A DNA stretch of 64,000 nt from Rhodococcus sp. (in: high G+C Gram-positive bacteria) (GCF_023264675.1 NZ_JAHFVG010000001.1:1-64000), one strand, 5' to 3'. Positions 30,883-40,536 are shown, counted from the stretch's first letter. Notes: generated by a model not told the origin, from the sequence alone. Numbers and translations: made by a program.

Positions 30883-31883
30883 ACCAGACGAGCGTCGGGA
30901 GACTGAGTCTTGGCCGGGTCGGTCTCGATCGAGCCGGCCAGGGCGTCGTCGATCTTCTTCAGCACGTCGGCCTCCAACGTGACGTCCGATGCCTTGATGT
31001 TCTCGGCAATCTGTTCGGGGCGCGACGCGCCGACCAGTGCCGCGGACACGTTGTCGTTGGCGAGCACCCAGGCGACGGCGAGCTGAGCCATCGTGATGCC
31101 CAGGTCGTCGGCGATCGGTTTCAGGTCTTGCACCCGGGTGAGTGTCTCGTCGGTCAGGTAGCGCTCGATCATCTTGTCGCCGCCCTTGTCGTCGGTGGCG
31201 CGCGAGCCGTCGGGCAGCGGTTGACCGGGCAGATACTTTCCGGTGAGCACGCCCTGCGCGATCGGTGACCACACCACCTGTGAGATGCCGAGTTCCTTCG
31301 ACGTCGGAATCACCTCGGATTCGATGACGCGCCACAGCGCCGAGTACTGCGGCTGATTGGAGACGATCGAGAAGCCGTTCTCCTTGGCAAGAGCCTGCCC
31401 GCGTCGCAGCTGGTCGGCCGTCCACTCCGAAACTCCGATGTAGAGCGCCTTGCCCTGGCGGACGACCTCGCCGAACGCCGCGATCGTCTCCTCGAGCGGT
31501 GTCTCGAAGTCGAAGCGATGCGCCTGGTACAGGTCGACGTAATCGGTGCTCAGGCGCCGAAGTGATGCGTTGATGCCCTCGAAGATGTGCTTACGGGAGA
31601 GTCCGGTGTCGTTCGGTCCCTTCGGACCGACCGGAAAGTAGACCTTGGTGAAAATTTCGAGCGACTCGCGGCGGACACCTTTCAATGCGTCGCCGAGAAC
31701 AGTCTCGGCGGCACCGTTCGCATAGACGTCGGCGGTGTCGAACGTGGTGATGCCCGCGTCGAGCGCTGCATGGACGCACTGCGCCGCGATGTCGTTCTCG
31801 ACCTGCGAACCGTGGGTGAGCCAGTTGCCGTATGTAATTTCGGAGACTTTGAGGCCGCTGTTGCCCAGATATCTGTATGCCAT
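30879..31883 (-). CDS. Aldo/keto reductase
   Basis: Aldo/keto reductase of 334 residues (Kv-beta/YghZ-like group). Catalytic tetrad residues are visible: FDTADVYANG (Asp, Tyr), the Lys in EIFTKVYFP and the His in YQAHRFD. NADPH-binding region GASRPEQIAENIKA near the C-terminus. It reduces aldehydes or ketones. ATG 31883 has TAGCGT seven bases upstream, suggesting a leaderless message. It overlaps the deaminase stop tail to tail. Confidence 0.9.
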   Translation of the reverse strand: MAYRYLGNSGLKVSEITYGNWLTHGSQVENDIAAQCVHAALDAGITTFDTADVYANGAAETVLGDALKGVRRESLEIFTKVYFPVGPKGPNDTGLSRKHIFEGINASLRRLSTDYVDLYQAHRFDFETPLEETIAAFGEVVRQGKALYIGVSEWTADQLRRGQALAKENGFSIVSNQPQYSALWRVIESEVIPTSKELGISQVVWSPIAQGVLTGKYLPGQPLPDGSRATDDKGGDKMIERYLTDETLTRVQDLKPIADDLGITMAQLAVAWVLANDNVSAALVGASRPEQIAENIKASDVTLEADVLKKIDDALAGSIETDPAKTQSPDARLV

Positions 31884-31941
31884 GAGAAAAACGCTACTCC
31901 GAGGGCAATGACTTTCGGTGCCGTCAGTGGTCGGATAGGGC

Positions 31942-32544
31942 ATGACACTTCGCGTGCACAATCTCTCGGTATCGATCGACGGTTTCGTCGCTGGCCCCGA
32001 CCAGAGTGCCGAAAGTCCACTCGGCGTCGACGCCATGGCTCTGCACGATTGGGTCAGAGACGAGCACACTCTCGCCGATCAGCACTTCCTCGACCGGGGT
32101 GAGGAGAACATCGGGGCAACTATCATGGGCCGCAACATGTTCGGCCCTATCCGCGGCGACTGGCCCGACGATACCTGGAAGGGCTGGTGGGGCGAGGAGC
32201 CGCCCTTTCACCACCAGGTATTCGTGCTGACCCACCACCCGCGACCGTCCTTCGACATGGCAGGCGGCACTACGTTCCACTTCACCGACGACCCGATCGA
32301 AACGGTACTGGCCCGCGCCGACGAGGCAGCCGAAGGCAAGGACGTCCGCCTGGGCGGCGGCGCTTCGGCGGTTACTCAGTTCCTGGCGGCCGGTCTCGTC
32401 GACGAACTCCACCTCGCGGTGGTTCCGATTCTTCTCGGGTCGGGAGAAAGCATCTACGACGGCTGGGACCACAGTGGCTACGAGCGCAGCCGCGTCGTCA
32501 CCTCGTCGAACCTGATGCACGTGGTGTACCGCAAGCGCGCGTAA
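31942..32544 (+). CDS. RibD C-terminal-domain (dihydrofolate-reductase-fold) protein
   Basis: Stand-alone RibD-C/DHFR-like protein of 200 residues. Motifs: LSVSIDGFVAGPDQS at the N-terminus, MGRNMFGPIRGDW, LTHHPRPSF and LGGGASAVTQFLAAGLVDEL (NADPH-binding helix). Such stand-alone proteins are common in actinobacteria and reduce unknown flavin/folate-like or other substrates. It is divergent from the aldo/keto reductase with 58 bp between starts. The ATG at 31942 follows ATAGGG with short spacing. Confidence 0.85.
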   Translation: MTLRVHNLSVSIDGFVAGPDQSAESPLGVDAMALHDWVRDEHTLADQHFLDRGEENIGATIMGRNMFGPIRGDWPDDTWKGWWGEEPPFHHQVFVLTHHPRPSFDMAGGTTFHFTDDPIETVLARADEAAEGKDVRLGGGASAVTQFLAAGLVDELHLAVVPILLGSGESIYDGWDHSGYERSRVVTSSNLMHVVYRKRA

Positions 32545-32581
32545 GCCTGCGGCACAGACCGATACGTCCCATTCGTCGAAT

Positions 32582-32587
32582 TAGGCT
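32582..32587 (+). promoter_or_regulatory. Predicted -10 element, leaderless
   Basis: TAGGCT six bases before ATG 32594, the same hexamer and spacing as at 5325 and 56052. Confidence 0.45.
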
Positions 32588-32593
32588 CGACCC

Positions 32594-33808
32594 ATGCGAA
32601 CGGGTACTCGTCGCGGCGGGGTATGGATCGACGTCGTGGTCGTCACGGTGATCGTGGCCGTCGGCATCGCGGTTGCCGGGGTGACAGACAACTCGGCGGC
32701 CGATGTCGAAGCCATACCCGGTTGCGACGTCGTTCTTCCCGCCGACGACGGTTTCTCTTTCACCATCGGGTCCTACGCGGGTACCTACGGCAATCCCGAC
32801 TATCCATGGCTGACGGCAGCGAAGGCATCAGCGATGTCAGACGCGTTGATCGGATCATTACCGTCCGATGTGGAAGTGGCGTTCGCCGGCCCATCCGAGT
32901 CCCTGGTGTTCCAGCCCATGTTGATCTATCCGGGCGACCGAGAAATCGCGGACGGAGTAACGGTCCAGGACATCAGCGGCGACAGCACGGCATCCGGTGT
33001 CGTCGGTCGCGACGGACACGATGCCTCTCTCCGAGTATCGGCCGAGGAGTCGGACGGAACGATTCCGCCGTGCCGGGAGGGGCGGGTAGACGAACGAGCC
33101 ACACTTTCGGGCGGCATCGTGGTCGATACGCAGGACGCAGTGTCAGACTTCGACGGGGTGTCGACTCACCGGCGAACGGCGACCGCCTACTTCTCGGACA
33201 CCGTCGTCAGTGCGAGAACATCGAGCGAGGGCCGCGATTCGCCGCTCCCCTTGGAAGTCGACGAACTCCGGCGCATTGTCTCGAACCCCGAATTGCGCAC
33301 GAGTACGGAAGCTCCCGACGACACACCGCCGCCGCGTCGCGACTGCGGGTCACCGGGCGAGAACCCCGTTGCCCCGTTACCGAAGGAAGTAGTCGAACGG
33401 ATCGGCGCCGCGCTGGCGGTGCAATGGGCGATCTCGTTCCCGGATGCGCGCACCGACCGGCCGGTAGGCGACCTGGTCCCGGGGCGGTCCGGAAGCGGAA
33501 GCGCCTGCACGATCATGAACGTGACGACCCCGTCCGTGTCGACAGAGATGACCATCGACGTTTCCCTCAGGGAGACCATTGGGTGGAGCGACTCGGTTGC
33601 GCCGACTGTTCCGGGCGTCAGCAGCACGACGCTCCTCGACGGCACTGTTGTCACGACACGGTCCGAAGAGGACGCACGCAGCGAGGGTCCCGTCACCTGG
33701 GTGAGTGTGCTCAGGCCGTCGAACACCCTCGTACAGATTCGTGTCGGTGACACAGTCAACGTCGACTCGATCGTCGACCTCGCCACGGCGCCGGGGTTGG
33801 ATCTGTAG
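32594..33808 (+). CDS. Membrane-anchored extracellular hypothetical protein
   Basis: Unrecognised protein of 404 residues. A single N-terminal membrane segment (WIDVVVVTVIVAVGIAVAGV) would export or anchor a long extracellular, Ser/Thr/Asp-rich domain with four cysteines in pairs (PGCDVV...IPPCREG and RRDCGSP...GSACTIM). Its repetitive beta-type composition suggests a surface domain. The start is supported by TAGGCT exactly six bases before the ATG. It ends 5 bp from the convergent cinA stop. No catalytic motif is seen. Confidence 0.7.
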   Translation: MRTGTRRGGVWIDVVVVTVIVAVGIAVAGVTDNSAADVEAIPGCDVVLPADDGFSFTIGSYAGTYGNPDYPWLTAAKASAMSDALIGSLPSDVEVAFAGPSESLVFQPMLIYPGDREIADGVTVQDISGDSTASGVVGRDGHDASLRVSAEESDGTIPPCREGRVDERATLSGGIVVDTQDAVSDFDGVSTHRRTATAYFSDTVVSARTSSEGRDSPLPLEVDELRRIVSNPELRTSTEAPDDTPPPRRDCGSPGENPVAPLPKEVVERIGAALAVQWAISFPDARTDRPVGDLVPGRSGSGSACTIMNVTTPSVSTEMTIDVSLRETIGWSDSVAPTVPGVSSTTLLDGTVVTTRSEEDARSEGPVTWVSVLRPSNTLVQIRVGDTVNVDSIVDLATAPGLDL

Positions 33809-33813
33809 ATCGG

Positions 33814-35097
33814 TCAGTCGACGTTGTGCGCTAGCGCATCGGCCAGCATGTGCATCGCCGCCGTGGTGGACAGCGCCCGGACGCTCGCGCGATCGCCGGG
33901 AAGCCGAAGGGTGCGAGTGACGGTCGGGCGGTCGGCGGTCGCGATCCCGAAGCAGACCGTGCCCACCGGCTTGAGGTCCGTGCCGCCGCCGGGTCCAGCG
34001 ATACCGCTGGTGGAGATCGCGATATCGACGCCGACCCGATTCAGAGCGCCCTCGGCCATCCGGGCGGCCACCTGTTCACTGACGGCGCCGTGCTCTTCGA
34101 TCATCTCGGCGGGAACGTCGAGTAGGCCGGTCTTCGCCTCGTTCGCGTAGGACACCACCGCTCCGACGACATACGCCGACGATCCGGCCCGATCCGTGAG
34201 ACGTGCGGCGATCATGCCTCCGGTGCAGGACTCCGCGGTGCCGATGCGGTGACCGGACAACCTGGCAGCAACGATGTCGTCGATTGTCGAACCGTCCGTC
34301 GAAAAGATCTGTCGGCCATGAGTTTTCTCCAGCAGAGCCAGAAGGTCCGCGTACGTACCTGCTGCCGCTTCCTCGTACCGGGTCACGATCTCGAGTTCGC
34401 CCAGCCGCAAGCACGTGGTGATCTCGAGATTCTCGAACCCCTCGAGCTCCTTCTCCGACGTGCGCAGAGTCGCGGCGAGGTCGGCTTCCGACAGTCCGTA
34501 TGCGCGGACGGTGTCCTGGCGAATGTTCGCGCGTTTCGCCAAAACCTCGGCAACAGCCGCACTTTCGAGTGCTTCCGGCCACATCTGCTGCAATTCTCGC
34601 GGCGGACCCGGCAATATCAGGACGACGGGAAGTGAGTCATCGGCCGGGATCACGACTCCCGGGGCGGTTCCTGTCGGCGAAACAGACTTCGCACCTTCCG
34701 GAACCATCGCCTGCTTACGGATCCCCGCCCGCAGCGGTTCGGAGTCGGGCGTCGAACGCATCCGGCTTCGCCAGCGCTGAACGATCGCATCGATCCGCTT
34801 CTCGAGTTCGACATCGAGGCGCAGCTCGCGGCCGTACAGCGCGGCAACGGTCGCGACGGTGAGGTCGTCGGCCGTCGGTCCGAGGCCCCCGGTAGTGACG
34901 ATAAGGTCGACGCGCTGATCGGCGAAAAACCTGAGCTGCGCCGTCAAATCATCGGGTCGGTCGCCGCACACCGTGATGTGGGCGACGTCGACACCCATCT
35001 CGAGAAGTTGGCGGGCCACCCACGGTCCGTTCTTGTCGCTGACTCGACCGGCCAAGACCTCGGTTCCGGTGACCACCACACCTGCACGCACTCCCAT
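33814..35097 (-). CDS. cinA: CinA-family protein (NMN amidohydrolase domain)
   Basis: Full-length CinA of 427 residues. The N-terminal molybdopterin-binding-like (COG1058) domain has [26 protein letters not shown] and [12 protein letters not shown]. The C-terminal PncC amidase domain has [31 protein letters not shown] and [19 protein letters not shown]. The family hydrolyses nicotinamide mononucleotide or ADP-ribose in pyridine nucleotide recycling; the name comes from competence induction. TAAGGT lies six bases before ATG 35097, suggesting leaderless expression. Confidence 0.92.
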   Translation of the reverse strand: MGVRAGVVVTGTEVLAGRVSDKNGPWVARQLLEMGVDVAHITVCGDRPDDLTAQLRFFADQRVDLIVTTGGLGPTADDLTVATVAALYGRELRLDVELEKRIDAIVQRWRSRMRSTPDSEPLRAGIRKQAMVPEGAKSVSPTGTAPGVVIPADDSLPVVLILPGPPRELQQMWPEALESAAVAEVLAKRANIRQDTVRAYGLSEADLAATLRTSEKELEGFENLEITTCLRLGELEIVTRYEEAAAGTYADLLALLEKTHGRQIFSTDGSTIDDIVAARLSGHRIGTAESCTGGMIAARLTDRAGSSAYVVGAVVSYANEAKTGLLDVPAEMIEEHGAVSEQVAARMAEGALNRVGVDIAISTSGIAGPGGGTDLKPVGTVCFGIATADRPTVTRTLRLPGDRASVRALSTTAAMHMLADALAHNVD

Positions 35098-35233
35098 GCG
35101 TCGACCTTACTGGCGACCGGCAGGTGGTCTCGTTTTCGCTCGTGCAACGGGAAACACCCAACAGCTTCACACGGGCCCTCCCGCATCGTTAACCTGAGAC
35201 CTGGAACACATTTTCTTCCCCCGGGAGCACAGC

Positions 35234-36805
35234 GTGGTGCGTGAACAGATCGCTTTGTCCTGGCAGCGCTCTGCCTCTAGCGGGCTCGAACCTGCGGACT
35301 CTCTCGAACAGTCGAGTCTGCGCGATGTCGATCGCCGCAGCCGGTTGCTCGCCGCGGCGAACCCGATCATCGACCGCATGGAAAGCGTGCTCGACGGGTC
35401 CGGCTACTGCGTCCTGCTGGCCGATCGAGATGCGCGCCTCGTCGATCTGCGGTTCGGCAACCGGAAGCTGCGCGACGCCGTCTTCGGCGTCGGTGCCGTC
35501 GTCGGGCGATCCTTCACCGAGGAGGCGTCGGGGACGAATTCGATCTCGACGTCGTTCGAGCTCCGCACACCGCTCGCTGTCCGCGGCGACGAGCACTACA
35601 TCGAGTCGATGAAGGGTTTCAGCTGCTACGGATATCCCTTGATTCACCCGGTGACCAAGCGAATCGAAGGCGTCCTCGACATCACTTATCTTGCCGCCGA
35701 GGACAATCCGTTACTGCGCCCCATGCTCGCCCATGCAGCCCAGGACATCCAGGGCAGACTTCTCGAGGAAACACGCAGCGGCGAGCAGCGGCTGTTCCAA
35801 GCTTTTCAGTACGCATCGGCGCAGCGCCGCGGAGCCCCGGTGATCGCCATCGCCGACGAACTCCTATTGGAGAACACGAGCGCTGCGAAGCTCGTCGATT
35901 CGGTCGATCACGCCGCGTTGAGGTCGCTCACCGACGATTCCATTCGTCGCAGCGGAGTGATCGACCACGTGGTGCTGAACTCGGGGGCGCGGGCGTCGAT
36001 CCGCTGGGAGCGGCCGGTGTCCGGCGCTGGAATCGTCATCGAAATCGACATCAAGGACGAGCGACCACGGACGGTCAGCGCTACACCGACCGTCAAACCG
36101 CTGTGCGTACTCGGCGAACCGGGTACCGGCAAATCCACGACGCTCGCTCGGCTCACCGCGTCGCGGTATCCGCACTGGTTCGACGCAGGAGACATCGTCA
36201 CCTCGACACCGTCGGCCTGGCTCGCGGGCATCGAAAGGCAGGTCACCGCGGGTGCGGACGTCGTGATCAAGAACGTGCATCTGACAGACGGTCCAGTGGC
36301 GCATCGGCTCCACACGGTGCTGGCGTCGAACCGGTGCTGGTTTGCGTTGTCGAGTTCGACGCGTGACACCTCGGAACCGGAGCACCGGCGACTACTGTCG
36401 CTGTGTACCGACACCGTCGAGTTGGCGCCTCTTCGGTCTCGTCGGCACGAGATCCCGGACCTGGTGCGGGCAATCATGGCGGAGATCGATTCGAAGGCCC
36501 GGTTCACTCCCGCGGCGATGAGTGCTCTGATCGACTACGACTGGCCGGGCAACATCGGCGAACTGCGCGCCGAAGTCAGCGATGCCGCGACGCGACGCAG
36601 CATCGGCGACATCACCGAGCACGACCTGGTCCGGCCACACAATCGAGCGATGACCAGCCGAATGTCCGCGCTCGATGCGGCAATGCGGGATGCCATCGTG
36701 CACGAACTCGCTCGCCTCGGCGGCAACAAGCGGACGACGGCGGAGGCTCTGGGGATCAGTCGCACGACGCTCTACAAGCGTATGAAAGAGCTCGGCATCC
36801 ATTAG
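35234..36805 (+). CDS. AcoR-like regulator with degenerate AAA+ domain and Fis HTH
   Basis: Regulator of 523 residues built like AcoR: N-terminal SWQRSASSGLEP motif, GAF sensor (GRSFTEEASGTNSISTSFE, residues about 95-115), a central AAA+-like domain with Walker A GEPGTGKST (about 296), and a C-terminal Fis HTH (GGNKRTTAEALGISRTTLYK). The central domain is short, and I find no GAFTGA sigma-54 loop, consistent with sigma-54-independent actinobacterial activators. GTG 35234 has GGGAG upstream. It precedes aldehyde and alcohol dehydrogenase genes on the same strand, which it probably activates in response to an alcohol or aldehyde. Confidence 0.88.
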   Translation: MVREQIALSWQRSASSGLEPADSLEQSSLRDVDRRSRLLAAANPIIDRMESVLDGSGYCVLLADRDARLVDLRFGNRKLRDAVFGVGAVVGRSFTEEASGTNSISTSFELRTPLAVRGDEHYIESMKGFSCYGYPLIHPVTKRIEGVLDITYLAAEDNPLLRPMLAHAAQDIQGRLLEETRSGEQRLFQAFQYASAQRRGAPVIAIADELLLENTSAAKLVDSVDHAALRSLTDDSIRRSGVIDHVVLNSGARASIRWERPVSGAGIVIEIDIKDERPRTVSATPTVKPLCVLGEPGTGKSTTLARLTASRYPHWFDAGDIVTSTPSAWLAGIERQVTAGADVVIKNVHLTDGPVAHRLHTVLASNRCWFALSSSTRDTSEPEHRRLLSLCTDTVELAPLRSRRHEIPDLVRAIMAEIDSKARFTPAAMSALIDYDWPGNIGELRAEVSDAATRRSIGDITEHDLVRPHNRAMTSRMSALDAAMRDAIVHELARLGGNKRTTAEALGISRTTLYKRMKELGIH

Positions 36806-36833
36806 AACGTCCAAATTCTGAACACTCGCGCAC

Positions 36834-36849
36834 AGTGATCCAGGTCACG
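36834..36849. promoter_or_regulatory. CRP/GlxR-like palindrome
   Basis: AGTGA-TCCAGG-TCACG, eight of ten conserved positions of TGTGA-N6-TCACA, ending 8 bp before the aldehyde dehydrogenase ATG. So close a site would overlap the promoter, so it could repress. Confidence 0.45.
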
Positions 36850-36857
36850 ATCTATGC

Positions 36858-38315
36858 ATGGATACGGATACAGCAATACATGCGGAGTCGTTGTTCATCG
36901 GCGGCGAGTGGGTACCGCCGAGCTCCTCGGCGAGGATCGAAGTTCGGTCCGCGAGCACCGAGCAGGTCATCGGGTCGGTCCCGGAAGCGCAGGAAGCCGA
37001 TGTCGACGCGGCCGTCACCGCGGCTCGTCGCGCGTTCGCCGATCCCGACGGTTGGAGCCAGTGGGAGCCCGCCCGCCGCGCCGACGCTCTCGACCGTCTC
37101 GCCGACGAACTCGAAGCGCGCGGCGAGCAGATCGCCCGCATCGTCTCGGCACAGAACGGCATGCCGATCTCGGTGGCCCTGCAGCTCGAAGCGGGTTTCC
37201 CGGTCGCCGTTGTGCGTTACTACGCGTCGATCGCCCGCACGGCAACGTTCGAGGAATCGCATCCCCACCTCGTCGGCGGCACCACGACGGTTCGCCGCGA
37301 ACCTATCGGCGTCGTCGGCGCCATCGCGCCCTGGAATTTCCCGCAGACCCTCGCTGCGTTCAAGCACGCTCCGGCCCTCGCCGCCGGCTGCACCATCGTC
37401 ATCAAGCCGTCGCCGGAGACAGTCCTCGACTCGATTCCCTTCGTCGAAGCCGTTATCGCAGCCGGCATTCCGGCGGGAGTGATCAACATCGTTCCCGGCG
37501 GACGCGAGGTCGGCGCCTACCTCGTCTCCCACCCGGGCGTCGACAAAGTCGCGTTCACCGGATCCACCGCGGCAGGCCGATCGATCGCAGAAACCTGCGG
37601 GCGTCTGCTACGCCCGGTGACGTTGGAACTGGGCGGCAAGTCTGCGGCGATCGTGCTCGACGACGCCGAGCTGGACCTGTCGAAGATCGGCGAAGACCTC
37701 TTCGGCGCAACGTTTCTCAACAACGGTCAGACGTGCTTCCTCGGCACTCGCGTTCTCGCACCCCGCAGCCGCTACGACGAGGTCGTCGGAGTGTTCGAGG
37801 CGTTCGCCAACTCGCTCGCGGTCGGCGACGCACTCGATCCGGCCACCCAGATCGGCCCGATGGCCAGTGAGCGCCAACGAGATCGGGTCGAGGGCTACAT
37901 CGCGAAGGGCAGCGGCGACGGCGCGCGACTCGTCACCGGCGGCGGCCGACCGAGTGATCTCGACCAGGGCTGGTTCGTCCAGCCGACCATCTTCGCCGAC
38001 GTCGAGAACAACCATGCCATCGCGCAGGAAGAGATATTCGGACCCGTCCTGTCCGTGATCCCGTACAGCGACGAGGCCGATGCCATCCGCATCGCCAACG
38101 ACACCGATTTCGGTCTCGGTGGCACCGTCTGGACCTCGGACGACGACCGTGGCTACAACGTCGCCAAGCAAATTCGCACCGGAACCATCGGCATCAACCG
38201 CTACATGGTCGATCCCGGCTCACCGTTCGGCGGCGTCAAGGACAGCGGTATCGGCCGTGAACTCGGGCCCGACGCGATCGGCAACTTTCAGACAGTCAAG
38301 TCCATCTACCGGTAA
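36858..38315 (+). CDS. Aldehyde dehydrogenase
   Basis: NAD(P)-dependent aldehyde dehydrogenase of 485 residues. Motifs: [20 protein letters not shown] (cofactor region), [18 protein letters not shown] with the general-base Glu (about 254) and NNGQTCFLG with the nucleophilic Cys (about 288). It oxidises an aldehyde to the acid. The ATG at 36858 has no good ribosome site, and a CRP-like palindrome lies directly upstream, so a leaderless start is possible. It is followed after 12 bp by the NDMA-type alcohol dehydrogenase, making an alcohol to aldehyde to acid pathway. Confidence 0.92.
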   Translation: MDTDTAIHAESLFIGGEWVPPSSSARIEVRSASTEQVIGSVPEAQEADVDAAVTAARRAFADPDGWSQWEPARRADALDRLADELEARGEQIARIVSAQNGMPISVALQLEAGFPVAVVRYYASIARTATFEESHPHLVGGTTTVRREPIGVVGAIAPWNFPQTLAAFKHAPALAAGCTIVIKPSPETVLDSIPFVEAVIAAGIPAGVINIVPGGREVGAYLVSHPGVDKVAFTGSTAAGRSIAETCGRLLRPVTLELGGKSAAIVLDDAELDLSKIGEDLFGATFLNNGQTCFLGTRVLAPRSRYDEVVGVFEAFANSLAVGDALDPATQIGPMASERQRDRVEGYIAKGSGDGARLVTGGGRPSDLDQGWFVQPTIFADVENNHAIAQEEIFGPVLSVIPYSDEADAIRIANDTDFGLGGTVWTSDDDRGYNVAKQIRTGTIGINRYMVDPGSPFGGVKDSGIGRELGPDAIGNFQTVKSIYR

Positions 38316-38327
38316 GGGAGAGCATCC

Positions 38328-39437
38328 ATGAAGACCAAAGCCGCAGTCCTGTTCGAAGCCCACAAGCCGTTCGAGATCCTCGAACTCGAGCTCGACGGGC
38401 CTGGCCCCGGTGAAGTTCTGATCAAGTATGTCGCTGCGGGACTGTGCCATTCGGATCTGCACCTGCTCGACGGTGACCTGCCGCCGCGCTTCCCGATCGT
38501 CGGCGGCCACGAAGGCTCGGGCATCATCGAAGAAGTCGGGCCAGGCGTCACGAAGGTCAAGCCCGGCGATCACGTGGTCTGCTCGTTCATCCCGAACTGC
38601 GGAACGTGTCGCTACTGTTCCACGGGCCGACAGAACCTGTGCGACATGGGCGCAACCATCCTCGAAGGCTGCATGCCCGACGGTTCCTTCCGTCGTCGCG
38701 ACAGCAAGGGAACCGAGTTCGGTGCCATGTGCATGCTCGGTACGTTCGCCGAACGCGCGACCATCTCGCAACACTCCGTCGTCAAGATCGACGACTGGCT
38801 GCCCTTGGAGACAGCGGTTCTCGTCGGCTGCGGCGTCCCGTCCGGCTGGGGAACCTCGGTGTACGCGGGCGGAGTACGCGCCGGTGATTCGGTGATCATC
38901 TACGGCATCGGCGGACTCGGTATCAATGCGGTCCAGGGCGCGGTGCATGCGGGCGCGAAGTACGTCCTCGTCGTCGATCCGCTGGAGTTCAAGCGCAACC
39001 AGGCGCTCAAATTCGGTGCGACCCACGCTTTCGCGGACTACGAGAGTGCTCAGGAGAAGCTCACCGAGCTGACGTGGGGCCAGGGCGCCGACCAGGCGTT
39101 GATTCTCGTCGGAACCGTCGACGAAGGCGTCGTCCAGGCTGCGACGGCAGCGATCGGCAAGGGCGGCACCGTCGTCATCACCGGTCTGGCCGATCCCGAG
39201 GCACTGACCGTGCACGTCTCGGGCACCGATCTGACGCTCAATCAGAAGACCATCAAGGGCACGCTGTTCGGTTCGGCCAACCCGCAGTACGACATCGTGC
39301 GTCTTCTGCGTCTCTACGATGCAGGGCAATTGAAGCTCGACGAGCTGATCACCAGCACGTACACCCTCGAGCAGGTCAACGAGGGTTACCAGGATCTGCG
39401 TGACGGGAAGAACATGCGAGGGGTGATTCACCTGTAG
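38328..39437 (+). CDS. NDMA-dependent (mycofactocin-type) alcohol dehydrogenase
   Basis: Zinc alcohol dehydrogenase of 369 residues matching the Rxyl_3153-type NDMA-dependent subgroup. Catalytic zinc region [19 protein letters not shown] with GGHEGSG, structural zinc cysteines [15 protein letters not shown], and NAD loop [13 protein letters not shown]. Family members hold NAD tightly and need an external acceptor, thought to be mycofactocin in vivo. No mycofactocin genes are in this window. It is coupled with the upstream aldehyde dehydrogenase, and palindrome family B copy 2 follows. Confidence 0.9.
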   Translation: MKTKAAVLFEAHKPFEILELELDGPGPGEVLIKYVAAGLCHSDLHLLDGDLPPRFPIVGGHEGSGIIEEVGPGVTKVKPGDHVVCSFIPNCGTCRYCSTGRQNLCDMGATILEGCMPDGSFRRRDSKGTEFGAMCMLGTFAERATISQHSVVKIDDWLPLETAVLVGCGVPSGWGTSVYAGGVRAGDSVIIYGIGGLGINAVQGAVHAGAKYVLVVDPLEFKRNQALKFGATHAFADYESAQEKLTELTWGQGADQALILVGTVDEGVVQAATAAIGKGGTVVITGLADPEALTVHVSGTDLTLNQKTIKGTLFGSANPQYDIVRLLRLYDAGQLKLDELITSTYTLEQVNEGYQDLRDGKNMRGVIHL

Positions 39438-39449
39438 GCGCCTTCGGCC

Positions 39450-39495
39450 CATGTGAGTGCGAATACATAGCGGGCTATGTATTCGCACTCACATG
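39450..39495. repeat. Palindrome family B, copy 2
   Basis: Perfect 21-bp inverted repeat (39450-39470 and 39475-39495) with a 4-nt loop, sharing GCGAATACATAG with copy 1. It fills the gap between the convergent alcohol dehydrogenase (+) and binding-protein (-) genes, as a likely bidirectional terminator. Confidence 0.82.
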
Positions 39496-39500
39496 CGGCG

Positions 39501-40490
39501 TCAGCCGCCTATCGCCTCCAACTGGGGACGAATCTTCTCCAGCGAGTACTCGACCGAAGACTTCGACGGAAGATTGAACCCGACGACCGTCGCGTAATCC
39601 TGCACGGACAAGCCGCCACCGACAACCGCGGGCAGGGAAGCGAAGCCCGGCAACGCTTCGAGATCGGCTGCCGTGCCGCCGTTGGGGAGCATGATCACGA
39701 GGTCGGCGGTGAGTTCGTTGATGCGTTCGGGGCTGAAGACCAGACGGCCGCCCGACGCGTCAGGCGACGCCGCGAGGTCGGCCGGAACACTCATCCCGAT
39801 GCTCTCGAAGACCTTCGCCGCACCGTCGTCGGGATCGACGACGGCGACGAGCTGCTGTGTCGCGAGAATGAATTGAGAGAGTACGGCCGTCTTACCTGCC
39901 AAGCCGGGGTACTGCTCGACGATGCCTGCGGTGTACGCCTCACCCTCGGCGATGATGTTCGCGGCGTAGTCCTCCCTGTCGAGGATCTTGCCGAGTGTCT
40001 CGATCTGCCACTGCCAACTGTCGACCGTCCCGGCCTTGGGGTAAATGGTCGGGGCGATCTCGTTCAGCGAATCGAACGCATCTGTCGAGGCAACCCCGGA
40101 GACCAGCACGAGATCCGGTTCCAGGGACGCGATCTCTTCGATCGGCGGGGTGGCGTCCATCGTGTCGACTGAGGTCGAGGCAAGCATCACCGAATCGGCC
40201 GACAGGCCGCTCTGCCAGGGGAACAGTTTTCGGTCATCGCCCTGCGAGCCTGCCGAGAGGTAGCCGACAGGGGCGACGTCGAATTCCTCCAACGCGTCCA
40301 CCCACTGCTGACCGAGCGCAACGATGCGTTGCGGGGTCCCTTCGACGGTGGTCGAACCTGCGACGTGTTCGATGGTCACCGACCGAGCGTCTTCCGACGA
40401 CTCTCCGGCATCTCCTGAATCACTGCTGCAGGCGACCAGACCTGCCATGGCCACGCCCGCGACCAGAGCACGCACAAATATCCGCTTCAT
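39501..40490 (-). CDS. Iron-siderophore ABC transporter substrate-binding lipoprotein
   Basis: FecB/FepB-type binding protein of 329 residues with a lipoprotein signal (AGLVACSS, Cys about 21). The mature protein has the helical-backbone binding-protein pattern: GTPQRIVALGQQWVDAL, LEPDLVLVSG and ELTADLVIMLPNGG. It captures ferric siderophores at the cell surface. No permease or ATPase is adjacent, so it is an orphan that would share another importer. An IdeR/DtxR-like box overlaps a TAACTT -10 element directly upstream, which fits iron repression. Confidence 0.9.
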   Translation of the reverse strand: MKRIFVRALVAGVAMAGLVACSSDSGDAGESSEDARSVTIEHVAGSTTVEGTPQRIVALGQQWVDALEEFDVAPVGYLSAGSQGDDRKLFPWQSGLSADSVMLASTSVDTMDATPPIEEIASLEPDLVLVSGVASTDAFDSLNEIAPTIYPKAGTVDSWQWQIETLGKILDREDYAANIIAEGEAYTAGIVEQYPGLAGKTAVLSQFILATQQLVAVVDPDDGAAKVFESIGMSVPADLAASPDASGGRLVFSPERINELTADLVIMLPNGGTAADLEALPGFASLPAVVGGGLSVQDYATVVGFNLPSKSSVEYSLEKIRPQLEAIGG

Positions 40491-40496
40491 TCGCGA

Positions 40497-40518
40497 AAGT
40501 TAGCACAGGCTTGCCTTC
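40497..40518 (-). promoter_or_regulatory. IdeR/DtxR-like iron box over leaderless -10
   Basis: TTAGCACAGGCTTGCCTTC on the plus strand (40500-40518) matches 12 of 19 positions of the IdeR consensus. On the minus strand TAACTT (40497-40502) is six bases before ATG 40490. A repressor bound here would cover the -10 box. Confidence 0.55.
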
Positions 40519-40536
40519 GACAGAAGGGTCACGAAC

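Noticed and set aside
35234..36805. Sigma-54-dependent activator and a -24/-12 promoter before 36858
   Set aside because: No GAFTGA loop is seen, and there is no GG-N10-GC promoter pattern upstream of the aldehyde dehydrogenase.
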